Of a stretch of DNA of 64,000 nt, positions 48,791-61,000 are shown one piece after another. The number at the start of each line of letters is the position of its first letter. Positions within the stretch are counted from its first letter, which is position 1. The notes under the pieces were generated by a model. The model made no database searches. It was given only the letters and a program-made list of their open reading frames with translations, and was not told where the DNA came from. The translations under genes and the position numbers were made by a program. The stretch is from the NCBI RefSeq assembly GCF_050003625.1, contig NC_134398.1:203168583-203232582 (forward strand), given 5' to 3'. The DNA comes from Haematobia irritans (lineage: Eukaryota > Arthropoda > Insecta > Diptera > Muscidae).

Positions 48791-51389
48791 AACCGGCTTC
48801 AAAGAATAAATATTTGAATGATTAAATTTATAATTTATAAAAACGGCTTCTCACAAAATTAAAACAAAAAAAAATATTTATAACAATTTAATGTGAATAT
48901 TAGTTTATTTTAATTTGTTTAAATTATTTTAATTTATATAATTTTAATTTTTTATATTTTGTTAAACCAATTTAAAATAATTTAGTGCAATTTTTTTATT
49001 ATTATTATTTTTTTTATATAATTTAATTTATTTTATTTCATTTTAATTTTATAAAATTAATAATTGTAATTAATTTAAATTCAAAATTAAATTAATTTGA
49101 TGCGATTTATTTCATTGTTGTTATATATTTTTTTCTTGTGATTTATTCCATTTTAATTATTAAATTAATTTGGTATTGTTTATTTGAAATTTAATTTAAA
49201 TTATATTGGTTAATTTAGTGCAATTTTTTTTATTATTATATTTTTATATAATTTAATTTATTTTATTTCATATTAATTTTATAAAATTAATAATTGTAAT
49301 TAATTTAAATTCAAAATTAAATTAATTTGATGCGATTTATTTCATTGTTGTTATATATTTTTTTCTTGTGATTTATTTCATTTTAATTTACTTCATTTTT
49401 AAGTTAATTTGGTATTGATTATTTGAAATTTAATTATTTGAGTTAATTTAATTTTAAAATTAATTTATTCCAAAATTATTTTTTTTAATAATTTAATGTA
49501 ATTTTTTTAAAGTTATTTATTTATGTTGATGTCTTCTAGTTTTAATTTTATGCAATGAATAATTTTAATTAATTTAAATTCTAAATTTTAAATACATTTT
49601 AATACATTTGATCCGAAATTTTATTGTGCGATAGTGCCTATTGTAAAACCGGCCCTAAAATATTTGAAAACAATTTAGTAGTAATTTAATTTGATAATTA
49701 ATATAAATAAATTTAGTTATTTTTAATTTATTTAATTCAAATTGTTTTAATATAATTTTTTTCTTGTGATTTATTTTAGTTTAATTTAGTTCATTTTAAT
49801 TTTTTAAATTATTTTGGTATTATTTATTTGAAATTTAATTAAACTTTAGATTAGTTAATTTTATTTTAAAATTAATTTATTCCTAAAGTATGTTTTTTTG
49901 TAATTCAATTTTTTTTTTAAATTTAATTTATTTATTTTTATGTATCTTAGTTTATTTTTTTTTTTTTAATTAATTTTGTATAATTTATTTGATATTTAAT
50001 TCAAATTAGTGTTTTTATTTATTTCCTATCATTTGCTTTATTTTAATTTAATTTATTTCACTTTAATTTTTTAATTAATTTTGTATAATTTATTTGATAT
50101 TTAATTTAAATTAGTTTTTTTTGTTTATTTAGTTCATTTCTTTTGCTGTATTTTAATTTAATTTATTTCACTTTACGTTTTTTAATTAATTTTAATTAAT
50201 TTATTTTTTTTTAATTAAATTTAAATTAGTTTATTTAATGTTAATGTAACTTTAAATTAATTTTTTTTCCAAAATTGTATTGTTTGTAAAAATAGTCCAA
50301 ATTAAGTTTGTCCATCGTAAAACCGTTTTCTAAAATTTTCTCAAAATATTAAATACAATAGGATTTGAAAATTATATTGTTCCCATAGACTGAAAATTTA
50401 TAGCAGTCTCAAAACAAAAAATTCTATTTTTAAATTTGGTAATTTTTTAAAATAATGTTGCAAAATTTATTTGAAATTTAATGAATTTAATGTTATTTAT
50501 TTATTTTGATATCTTTTAGTTTTAATTTTATGCAACGAATAATTTTAATTAAATTTTAAATAAATTTTAATAAATTTGATCCGAAATTTTATTGTGCGAT
50601 AGTGCCCATTATAAAACCGGCCCTAAAATATTTGAAAACAATTTAGTAGCAATTTAATTTGATAATTAATATAAATAAATTCATTTATTCATTTATTTCA
50701 TTTATTTAATTCAAATTGTTTTAATATAATTTTTTTGTGATTTATTATTTTAGTTTAATTTACTTCATTTTAATTTTTGAAATTATTTTGGTATCATTTA
50801 TTTGAAATTTAGTTAAATTTTAGATTAGTTGATTTTATTTTAAAATTAATTTATACCTAAAGTATGTTTTTTGTAATTCTATTTTTTTTAATTTAATTTA
50901 TTTATTTTTATGTATCTTAGTTTATTTTATTTTATTTTTTTTTTAATTAATTTTGTATAATTTATTTGATATTTAATTCAAATTAGTTTTTTTTTATTTA
51001 TTTCCTATCATTTGCTTTATTTTAATTTAATTTATTTCACTTTAATTTTTTAATTAATTTTGTATAATTTATTTGATATTTAATTTAAATTAGTTTTTTT
51101 TTTGATTTAGTTCATTTCTTTTGCTTTATTTTAATTTAATTTATTTCACTTTACGTTTTTTAATTAATTTTAATTAATTTATTTTTTTAAATTAAACTTA
51201 AATTAGTTTGTTTATTTTTAAGGTAACTTTTAATTAATTTTTTTTTTCCAAAATTGTATTGTTTGTAAAAATAGTCCAAATTAAGTTCGTCCATCGTAAA
51301 ACCGTTTTCTAAAATTTTCTCAAAATATTAAATACAATAGGATTTGAAAATTATATTTTGCCCATAAATTAGGTATTTTTAATTTTAAC

Positions 51390-52040
51390 TAACTTAACTA
51401 ACTAAGGGACATAAAAATAAATACCTTAAATTAAAAAAAATTAAGTTACAAACAAACCTTCTTTAGCAATAAATTAATTTTAAAATAAAATTAACTTATC
51501 TAAAGTTTAATTAAATTTCAAATAAATAATACCAAATTAATTTCAAAAATTAAAATGAAATAAATCACAAGTAAAAAATATATAACAACAACCGGCCTTC
51601 TGAAACCGGCTTCAAACAATAAATATTTGAATGATTAAATTTATAATTTATAAAAATAGTCTTCTCTCTAAAATTAATTGGTACTAAAACAGTCTTCTCT
51701 CTAAAATAAATAACAATAAAAAAATTATATTAAAACAATTTGAATTAAATTTTTTGTATTGTCATTTATTTTAGAGAGAAGGCTGTTTTTATAAATTATA
51801 AATTTAATCATTCAAATATTTATTGTTTGAAGCCGGTTATTGTTATATATTTTTTTCTTGTGATTTATTTCATTTTAATTTTTGAAATTAATTTGGTATT
51901 ATTTGAAATTTAATTAAACTTTAGATTAGTTAATTTTATTTTAAAATTAATTTATTGCCAAAGAAGGTTTTTTTTGTAATTTAATTTTTTTTTAATTTAA
52001 TGTATTTATTTTTATGTCTCTTAGTTAATTTTATTTCACT
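51390..52040. repeat. Large palindrome, arms about 270-320 bp
   Basis: Left-arm text (aataataccaaattaattt, aaataaatcacaagtaaaaa, accggcttcaaacaataaat) returns in reverse complement on the right (atttattgtttgaagccggt, cttgtgatttatttcatttt, aaattaatttggtatt). The centre is near 51745. Arms differ by scattered substitutions. Confidence 0.85.
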
Positions 52041-53079
52041 TTATTTTTTTTTTAAATTAATGTTGTATAGTTTATTTGAAATTTAATGAAAAATTAGTTT
52101 TTTTTTTTGATTTAGTTCTTTTCATTTGCTTTATTTTAATTTAATTTATATCACTTTAATTTTTTAAATTAATTTTGTATAATTTTTTCGAAATTTAATG
52201 AAAAATTTGCTTTTTTTTGATTTAGTTCTTTCATTTGCTTTATTTTAATTTAATTTATTTTACTTTAATTTTTTAAATTAATATTGTATATTTTTTTTTA
52301 ATTTAATTTATTTATTTACAAATAAATAAATTAAATTTCAAATAAATAAAATAACTTAAATTAGTTTATTTAATTTTAATGTAACTTTAAATTAATTTTT
52401 TTCCAAAATTGTATTGTTTGTAAAAATAGTCCAAATTAAGTTTGTCCATCGTAAAACCGTTTCCTAAAATTTTCTCAAAATATTAAATACAATAGCATTT
52501 GAAAATTATATTTTTCCCATAGATTTATAGCAGTCTCAAAACAAAAAAATCTATTTTTAAAATTTGGTAAAAAGTCATTCGATTCTATAGATCAATATAA
52601 ACTGAAATATCGTTGGTTTTGGTATAAGGTGGTTTGAAAATTAATTTCACACACATACGGCCATTTTCATGTAGCTCCGTTAGGCTTTAACTGCCAGTTA
52701 ACAGAAAGAAAAGTGGAAATATATTTTCTCCGGTTATCTTTAACTGAAAACTTATCAGCATTTAAGTTTTTAACTGGCATATGGAATATATACGCAAGAT
52801 GACAGAAACGTAGATATTACAGTTTAAAAGTTCGTTAGCTAACGTACCACTAACGGAACTTCATGAAAATGGGGGATAATTTTATAATTGCTAGGATAGA
52901 GTGAGTAAAAGAAAGGACTAACTCAATAATATCAAATTTTAATAGATTCATATGTAATCCTTAAAAATTTTTTGAGATATTATATGAGAACATAGGTTAT
53001 ATATAGTTTTTAAAATATTCTTGTGAACATTCTTTTAACTATAGGACTTAGCACCTTTTTCAACTTAATGGTGAAATTA

Positions 53080-54260
53080 CAAATACTCAATAGAAAAAAT
53101 TAATATAAAAATTTTTTGATTTATTGCGTTTACACAAAAAATTAATTTTTGGATTCAATCACGAAATTAATTGATCCAATTAATTTTTAATTGAAATGTC
53201 TTCAATCACAGAAATGTTGGTATCAATCATCAAAGTCCATTAAACAGTTAATTGATCCAATAAAAAATTTATTTGATATTATTAATTCTTGTGATGGATT
53301 TTTGTTTTAATTAAATAATTTGTTGAATCAATTAAATATTTAATTGAATATTTTTGAAAATTCAATTAAACTATTAATTGTAAATAGTTTGATGAAAATT
53401 TTGTTGAATCAATTAAATTTTTAATTGAATATTTTTGAACATTTAATTAAACTATTAATTGGAAATAGTTTGATGACAATGTTTTCTCTGTAGAAAAAAT
53501 TTCAAGTGAAAATTTCATATGAAAAGTTTTTAATTTGGTGAAATTTTTTTTGTGTATAGGAAGAAATATCAACAATTTTTTTAATAAAAATTTCATTTCA
53601 AACGTGTTTAATTAAAAATTTAAATGATTCAATTTATTTTTAAATCAAAACAAAATTCATTTGCACTAATAATTTGTTTCAAATAAGTTTTTGATTGGAT
53701 CAATTAATTGGTTTGCCTTTTATATGACAACACAAAAAAAAATCTAATTCAATCACGAAATTAATTGATCCAATTAATTTTTTAATTTAAATGTTTTCAA
53801 TCACAGAAATGATAGTATGAATTAAAAAATTAATTGGTACTAATAATTTTTGTGAATAAAACATTCATTTCCAATAAAAATTTCATATCAAAAATGTTTA
53901 ATTAAAAATTTAAATGATTCAATTTATTTTTAAATCAAAACAAAAATCATTCGCACTAATTAATTGTTTCAAATATTTTTTTTTAATTGGATCAATTTGC
54001 CTTTTATATGGCAACACACAAAACAAAAATTCTAATTCAATCACGAAATTAATTGATGCAATTAATTTTTTAATTGAAATGTCTTCAATCACAGAAATGA
54101 TAGTATCAATTAAAAAATTAATTGGTACTAATAATTTTTGTGATTGATTTTTATTTCAATTAAAAAATTTGTTGAATCAATTTTTAATTGAATATTTTTT
54201 AAAACTCAATTAAAATTTTATTTGGAAAAATTTTCATGATTTTTTTGCTTTCTGTGAATT
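53080..54260. repeat. AATTGATCCAATT-type repeats
   Basis: A phrase family (caatcacgaaattaattgat, ccaattaattttt, gaaatgtcttcaatcacaga) occurs near 53156, 53752 and 54036, linked by repeated gaatcaattaa text. Related sequence lies in P450 intron 3 and near 55180. It is a dispersed AT-rich repeat; the frame at 53914-54147 is not a gene. Confidence 0.75.
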
Positions 54261-54815
54261 AAATATAAATTCCTGGATTGATGATAAAAAAACAATATGT
54301 TTTTATGCTTCCATCAAAATATTATTAAAATTTTCAACCTTAGTCCTTTTTCACTCTAAACTAACAATATTTTAATCAGTTCTTCGATACCTTTTTTAGA
54401 ACCTGAAATTTTCTCTCAATTATATTTATTTACTATAATAAAATAAAGGTTGTTTACTAAATACACATACATACGTAATTTAATTGATTTTTTGTTTTTT
54501 TTTTTTTATATATATATTTTACTTAACTGCATTGGGCAAAGGTCATTGCCTTTTTGTTTTAAATACACAAAGAAAATTACATAAAAAAGTAAAACAATTA
54601 AATTTCTTAAATAAAATTTAAAAACAAATATGTTCGAGAAGTCCTTCCTTTCTTAAGAGAGTGTATATATTTTTGTCTGTATCTATGTGTATGTGTGTGT
54701 GTATTGGTGGTTAACTTGGTTTCTTTTTGTGTGTATGTAGGTTCTGTTGTTGTTGTTATGTTATTTTTTGTAGTCATATTTATATATTTTGTTTATATAT
54801 TTATCCTTAAAAAGC

Positions 54816-55080
54816 TTATTTCAATTCAGTCCTTTGTCCCGCCCGCAGCTTTGCTCTCGCATTTAGGTATTCTGGATTGACGTACTGTTTGTCATCGTCA
54901 TTATTTTCCAAATTTTGAAGGCGGGCTTGTTCATGTTTTTGAGCTCGTTCCATTATCACACGATTGAGTTCACTTTTAAGGCCAAATGTAGGTGAGGGAG
55001 GCTGTTGATCCATATGATGCTGTTGCCGTTTCTCATAGGCTCTTTGTAATTCTGTTTTTTGATTGAGGACACTAATGCCC
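54816..55080 (-). CDS. FAM107-like last exon
   Basis: A 265-bp coding part after acceptor tttcatttcag. Begins GISVLNQKTELQRAYEKRQQ and ends RTELK then TAA. The Gln/Glu/Arg-rich region (KSELNRVIMERAQKHEQARL) suggests a coiled-coil or long helix. The exon is longer than its first in-frame ATG (55013) suggests. Confidence 0.9.
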
Positions 55081-58000
55081 CTGAAATGAAAATAAAAACA
55101 AAAACAAAATATGATGAGAATTACTAAAAGAAAATGAAAAACAAAAATTTCTGGTTTCTATCAGGAAATTTAATTAATTAATTGAATTCATCACGAAATT
55201 GAATAAATGAATTAATTAATTAAAGAAATTTCAATTAATTTTTAATTAAAATTTCTTTAACAAAAAAAAATGATAGTACCAATACCGAAGGACTATTAAA
55301 CAAATATATGGTCTAGTAATTTTTTTTTTTTGATAATTTATCAATTTTCTAATTAAAATTTATTTCAAATTAATTTATTACAGTTTATTTGAAATTTAAT
55401 ATAAATTAGTTTAATTTAATTTATTTAACTTATATTGAAAAAAAAAATTTAATGAAATTAAATACAAGTATATACGGCCGTAACTTCGGCCAGGCCGAAT
55501 CTTATGTAACCTCCACCATGGATTGCATAGGAACTTCTACTAAAGCAGGTCATTCACAATTAAATTACTTGGGTTGCGGCCGATGGCAAGGCATCTTAAA
55601 ACTTCTTAACATCATCTTCTAAATTGTAAGTTAGTCCATGCGGGATATATAGTAGTAAACAAAAGAAAGGTCGATTAAATACGTATATATTCAGTTCTTG
55701 ACCGGTATATATAGGGAAGAAATAACTACGAACCGATATGAACTTTCGTGCTGTAATTATAGAGCCAGAATCGAAATATGGGGTTCGCTTTATATGGGGG
55801 CTATATACAATTATGAACACGAGTCTACCAAAAATGGCAGATTTTTTACTGTAGAATTCTTGATGTTTTGGAAGATTTTGCAAAATATTCCTCTCCAACT
55901 ATGAAATTCTTCATAAATTTTCTATAGAAATAACACTTTGACAAAATTTTTAAAGACATAAAATGTTGACAAAATTTTGTACAGAAATTATATTTTGACA
56001 AAATTTCCTAAAGACATAAAATGTTGACAAACTTTTCTATAGAAATAAAATTTTGACAAATTTTTCTATAGAAATATAAAATTTTGACAAAATTTTCTAT
56101 GGAAATAAAATTTTGGTAGATTATTTTTGGCTCGATTGACAATCGTGATTTTTCTATGATTGGGGATCGGTTTATTTGGGGACTATATATAATATAGATC
56201 GATACGGACAAATTTTTGGCATGGTTGTTATCGGCCATACACTAGCGAAATGTACCAAATTTAAACCGGATCGGATGAATTTTGCTCATCCATGAGGCTC
56301 CAGAGGTCAAATCTGGGGATCGGTTTATTTGGGGGCTATATATAATTATGAACCGATGTGGACCAATTGTTGCATAGTTGTTAAAGACCAAATACAAACA
56401 TCATGTACCAAATTTCAACCGGATCCGATGAAATTTGCTTCTCTTAGAGGCTCCGCAAGCCAAATCTGGGGATCGGTTTATATGGGGGCTATATATAATT
56501 ATGGATCGATATGGACTAATTTTTGCATGGTTATTAAAGACCATATACAAACATCATGTACCAAATTTCAGCCAGATCGAAAGAAGTACGCTTCTCTTAG
56601 GGGCTCCGCAAGCCAAATCTGGGGATCGGTTTATATGGGGGCTAAAGGGTGATACGGTCAAAATTTGGTCAATATAAACTTGACGTATTTGCATTTAAAA
56701 AACCTGAACATCCCTCATTTTGAAGGTGTGTGTGTGTAGAATGTTGCTCCTATTTTGATTTTGGAATTCACTCTTCAGTTGTCAAAATGCCGTCCAAGCA
56801 AGAAGAGCAGCGTATCAAAATTTTGCTCGCGCATCGCGAAAATCCGAGCTACTCGCACGCAAAGCTGGCAAAATCGCTAAAAGTTGCCAAATCAACCATT
56901 ACAAATGTAATTAAAGTGTTTGGGGAACGTTTGTCGACAGCCAGGAAGTCTTGATCGGGGGGAAATCGAAAACCGGAAGCCGCTGAGACGACAAAGAGAG
57001 TTGCCGGTAGTTTCATGCGAAACCCTAAACTCTCTCTCCGAGATGCCGCAAATAAGCTGGGTGTATCGTCTACAACCGTGCATCGAGCCAAAAAAACGAG
57101 CCGGACTATCGACTTACAAGAAGGTAGTGACTCCAAATCGCGATGCTAAACAAAATACGACGTCCAAAGCGCGATCCCGGAGGCTGTACACGACGATGCT
57201 AACGAAGTTTGACTGCGTGGTAATGGACGACGAAACCTACGTCAAAGCCGACTACAAGCAGCTTCCGGGACAGGAGTTTTATACGGCAAAAGAAAGGGGA
57301 AAGGTAGCAGATATTTTCAAGCACATAAAACTGTCAAAGTTCGCAATGAAATATCTGGTTTGGCAAGCCATCTGTACCTGTGGCTTTAAAAGCAGCATTT
57401 TCATAGCCTTCAACCAAGAAATTTACGTGAAAGAGTGCTTGAATAAACGTCTGCTGCCTTTCCTGAAGAAACACGGTTGTTCCGTACTGTTTTGGCCGGA
57501 TTTGGCATCTTGCCATTACGGTAAAAAGGCCATGGAGTGGTACGCCGCCAACAACGTGCAGGTGGTTCCCAAGGACAAGAACCCTCCCAACACGCCAGAG
57601 CTCCGCCCAATTGAGAAATACTGAGCAATTGTCAAGCGGAACCTAAAGAAGACCAAAAAAACTGTTAAGGACGAGCATCAGTTCAAGGCAAACTGGCTTT
57701 CGGCGGCGAAGAAGGTGGACAAGGTGGCTGTACAAAATCTGATGGCAGGTGTCAAGCGTGAGGCCCGGCAATTCGGATTTGGAAAAGCGAAAGCCTAACT
57801 GAATATTTTTCCTGAATTTTATACTAATTGAACTTGAAAAAGAAATTTAATTTGATTTTTTAAATAAACGATTTCACCGATTTACACGCGTTGTCCCTTG
57901 ACCAAATTTTGACCGTATCACCCTTTATATATAATTATGAACCGATGTGGACCAATTGTTGCATGGTTGTTAGAGACTATATACCAACACCATATTCCAA

Positions 58001-61000
58001 ATTTCAGCCAGATCGAATGAAATTTGCTTTTCTTAGAGGCTCCGCAAGCCAAATCTGGGGATCGGTCTATATAGGGACTATATATAATTATGGACCGATA
58101 TGGACCAATTCTGACATGGTTGTTAGAGACTATATACCAACACTACGTACCAAATTTCAACCGGGTTGGATGAAGTATGCTTCTCTTAGAGGCTCCGCAA
58201 GCCAAATTTGGGGGTCCATTGATATGGAGGCTATATATAATTATGAACCGATGTGGACCAATTGTTGCATGGTTGTTAAAGACCATATACAAACATAATG
58301 TACCAAATTTCAGCCGGATCCGATGACATTTGCTTCTCTTAGAGGCTCCGCAAGCCAAATCTCGGGATCGGTTTATATGGGGGCTATATATAATTATGGA
58401 CCCATGTGGATCAATTTTTGCACGGTTGTTAAAGACCATAACCAACATTATGTACCAAATTTCAACCGGGTCGTATGAAATTTGCTTCCCTTAGAGGATC
58501 CGCAAGCCAAATCTGGGGATCGGTTTATATGGGGGCTATATATAATTATGAACCAATGTGGACCAATTTTTGCATGGTTGTTAAAAACCATATACCAACA
58601 TTATGTACTAAGTTTCAACCGGATCGGATGAATTTTGCTCCTCCAAGAGGCTCCGGAGGTCAAATCTGGGGATCGCTTTATATAATCATGAACCGATATG
58701 GACCAATTTTTGCATGGTTGTTAGAGACTATATACCAACACCATGTTCCAAATTTCAGCCAGATCGAATGAAATTTGCTTCTCTTAGAGGCTCCGCAAGT
58801 CAAATCGGGGATCGGTTTATATGGGGGCTATATATAAATATGAACCGATATGGACCAATTCTGACATGGTTGTTAAAGATCATATACTAAAACCACGTAC
58901 CAAATTTCAACCGGATCGAATGAAATTTGCTTCCCTTAGAGACTCCGCAAACCAAATCTGGGGATCGGTTTATATGGAGGCAATATATAATTATGGAGCG
59001 ATGTGGACCAATTTTTGCATGGCTGTTAGAGACCATATACCAACACCATGTACCAAACTTTAGTCAGATCGGATGAAATATGCTTTTCTTAGAGGCTCAG
59101 CAAACCAAATTTAGGGGTCCGTTTACATGGGGGCTATACGTAAAAGTGAACCGATATGGCCCTTTTGCAATACCATCCGACCTACATCAATAACAACTAC
59201 TTATGCAACCCACGAGAATTATGGGTGACTACAGCAGTTCGCCAGATTTATATTTAGCGTTGCTTGGTCTGATAAATGACGTTTCCTGGCAACCCGTCAT
59301 TTCATTGGGATCGGACCACCCCCCCATAATTCTCACCATTAACCGACCCTCCGATTTCATAACCTCTGAACGCCGGACGTTTATCAATCAAAATAAAGCC
59401 AACTGGGAAGGCTTCAGAGAATACACCGATCGCCGCTTCAGTGAGCTCCCGTCCCCCTCTCATGTTCATATTGCCCAGAGGGCGTTTCGGGACATCATCA
59501 ACGCAGCAGCCGCTCGCTTCATACCCGCTGGTCGAATTGCCCAAGTGAGGCCCAACTTCCCAGCCGAAGCGGCGGGACTCGCAGACGAGCGTGATGAACG
59601 CCGTCGTGCTAACCCTGCTGATCCTAGAATCAGAGAACTAAATCTAGAGATTAGTAAGATAGTCGACCAGCACAAGAGGAACACTTGGTTAGAGCACCTG
59701 AAGCAATGTAACTTAGGCACAGGAACTGGTAAATTGTGGTCAACAGTGAGAGCCCTCTCGAACCCCGCTATAAGGGATAATGGGATTTCAGTCACCTTTG
59801 GCGACGTGACTGTGACTGATCCGAAGAGATGCGCCAAATACTTCAACCGACTGTTTGTCGAGCATCCCGAGAGTGATAGAGCGAAAAGGAGAGCCACTCG
59901 TCGCATACGTGGTCTCCGAGCCGACGACACACCACAATTTACAGCAGCCGAAGTTACCAATGTCATGAAGCGTGCGAAACCATCTAAGGCGCTGGGCCCC
60001 GACGGAATTTCAATGCTAATGCTGAAGCATATGGGAATACTGGGAGTTGAATACCGGACCAGACTCCTCAATTTGTCCTTGGAATCACTCATTATACCCG
60101 ATGTCTGGAAGATGGGAAGAGTGATTCCACTACTGAAGCCAGGCAAAGATTCGAGTAAAGGTGAATCGTACAGGCCGAAGGGATCTCTCGCCAGTAGCCA
60201 AGACACTTGAGGCACTACTCCTCCCCAGCCTTGTGGAGAATTTTCCAGCTGCCCACCATCAACATGGATTCCGTAAGGTACACAGTACGACGACAGCCTT
60301 ACATGCCATTTCGACACATATCAATAGGGGACTTAATCAGCCCAAGCCGTGTCATAGGACGGTCCTCGTGGCGCTTGACCTATCGAAAGCGTTCGATATG
60401 GTCAAGCATGCCACATTATTCGAGGACATCGAGAACACGTCCCTACCGGCAGGAACGAAGCGTTGGGTTCTGAATTATATGTGTGGACGCCAATCGTGCG
60501 TGGAATTCAGGGACAAGAAGTCAAAACCGCGTAGAGTTAAACAGGGAGTTCCCCAGGGCGGGGTGATATCTCCGGCACTGCTTAACCTCTACCTGTCCTC
60601 GATTCCACCCCACTCCTGGCGGCGTCGAGATTGTGTCTTATGCGGACGATTGCACAATCATGGCATCCGGGCCCATTGTTGATGACATTTGCGATCGATT
60701 AAATGTCTACCTCGCTGATCTGACCAGTTATTTCACTGCAAAAAATTTGAGGATATCTCCCACCAAATCCTCAGCCACACTATTCACTACATGGACGGCG
60801 GAAGTACGCAGGTAGTTGAATGTCAGAGTCGATGGCGAAACAATTCCTACAAAGATTCTCGGGGTCACATTCGACAGCCTTTATAAGTCGTCCGCCCATG
60901 CCACTGCAATTTGTGATAAGCTCCGCGGTAGAAACAAGGTCCTCAAGTCGCTTGCCGGCAGCACTTGGGGTGCGGACAAAGAAACCTTGTTAACTACATA

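Larger units (their letters stand above)
46446..53060. repeat. Low-complexity AT-rich block with kilobase repeats
   Basis: About 6.6 kb made almost wholly of aattta/tttaat words, with no coding potential. Rare GC-containing phrases mark repeated units: agtccatcttgaagcc near 48260 and 48720; gcgatagtgcc near 49628 and 50597; aaaatagtccaaattaag near 50289, 51269 and 52429. Confidence 0.85.

Noticed and set aside
56920..57083. Separate gene overlapping the transposase start
   Set aside because: The frame is the out-of-phase reading of the transposase between its in-frame stop and the A-run shift.
59302..60317. Minus-strand frames opposite the LINE
   Set aside because: The plus strand carries clear endonuclease and reverse transcriptase motifs in order; the minus frames are shadows.
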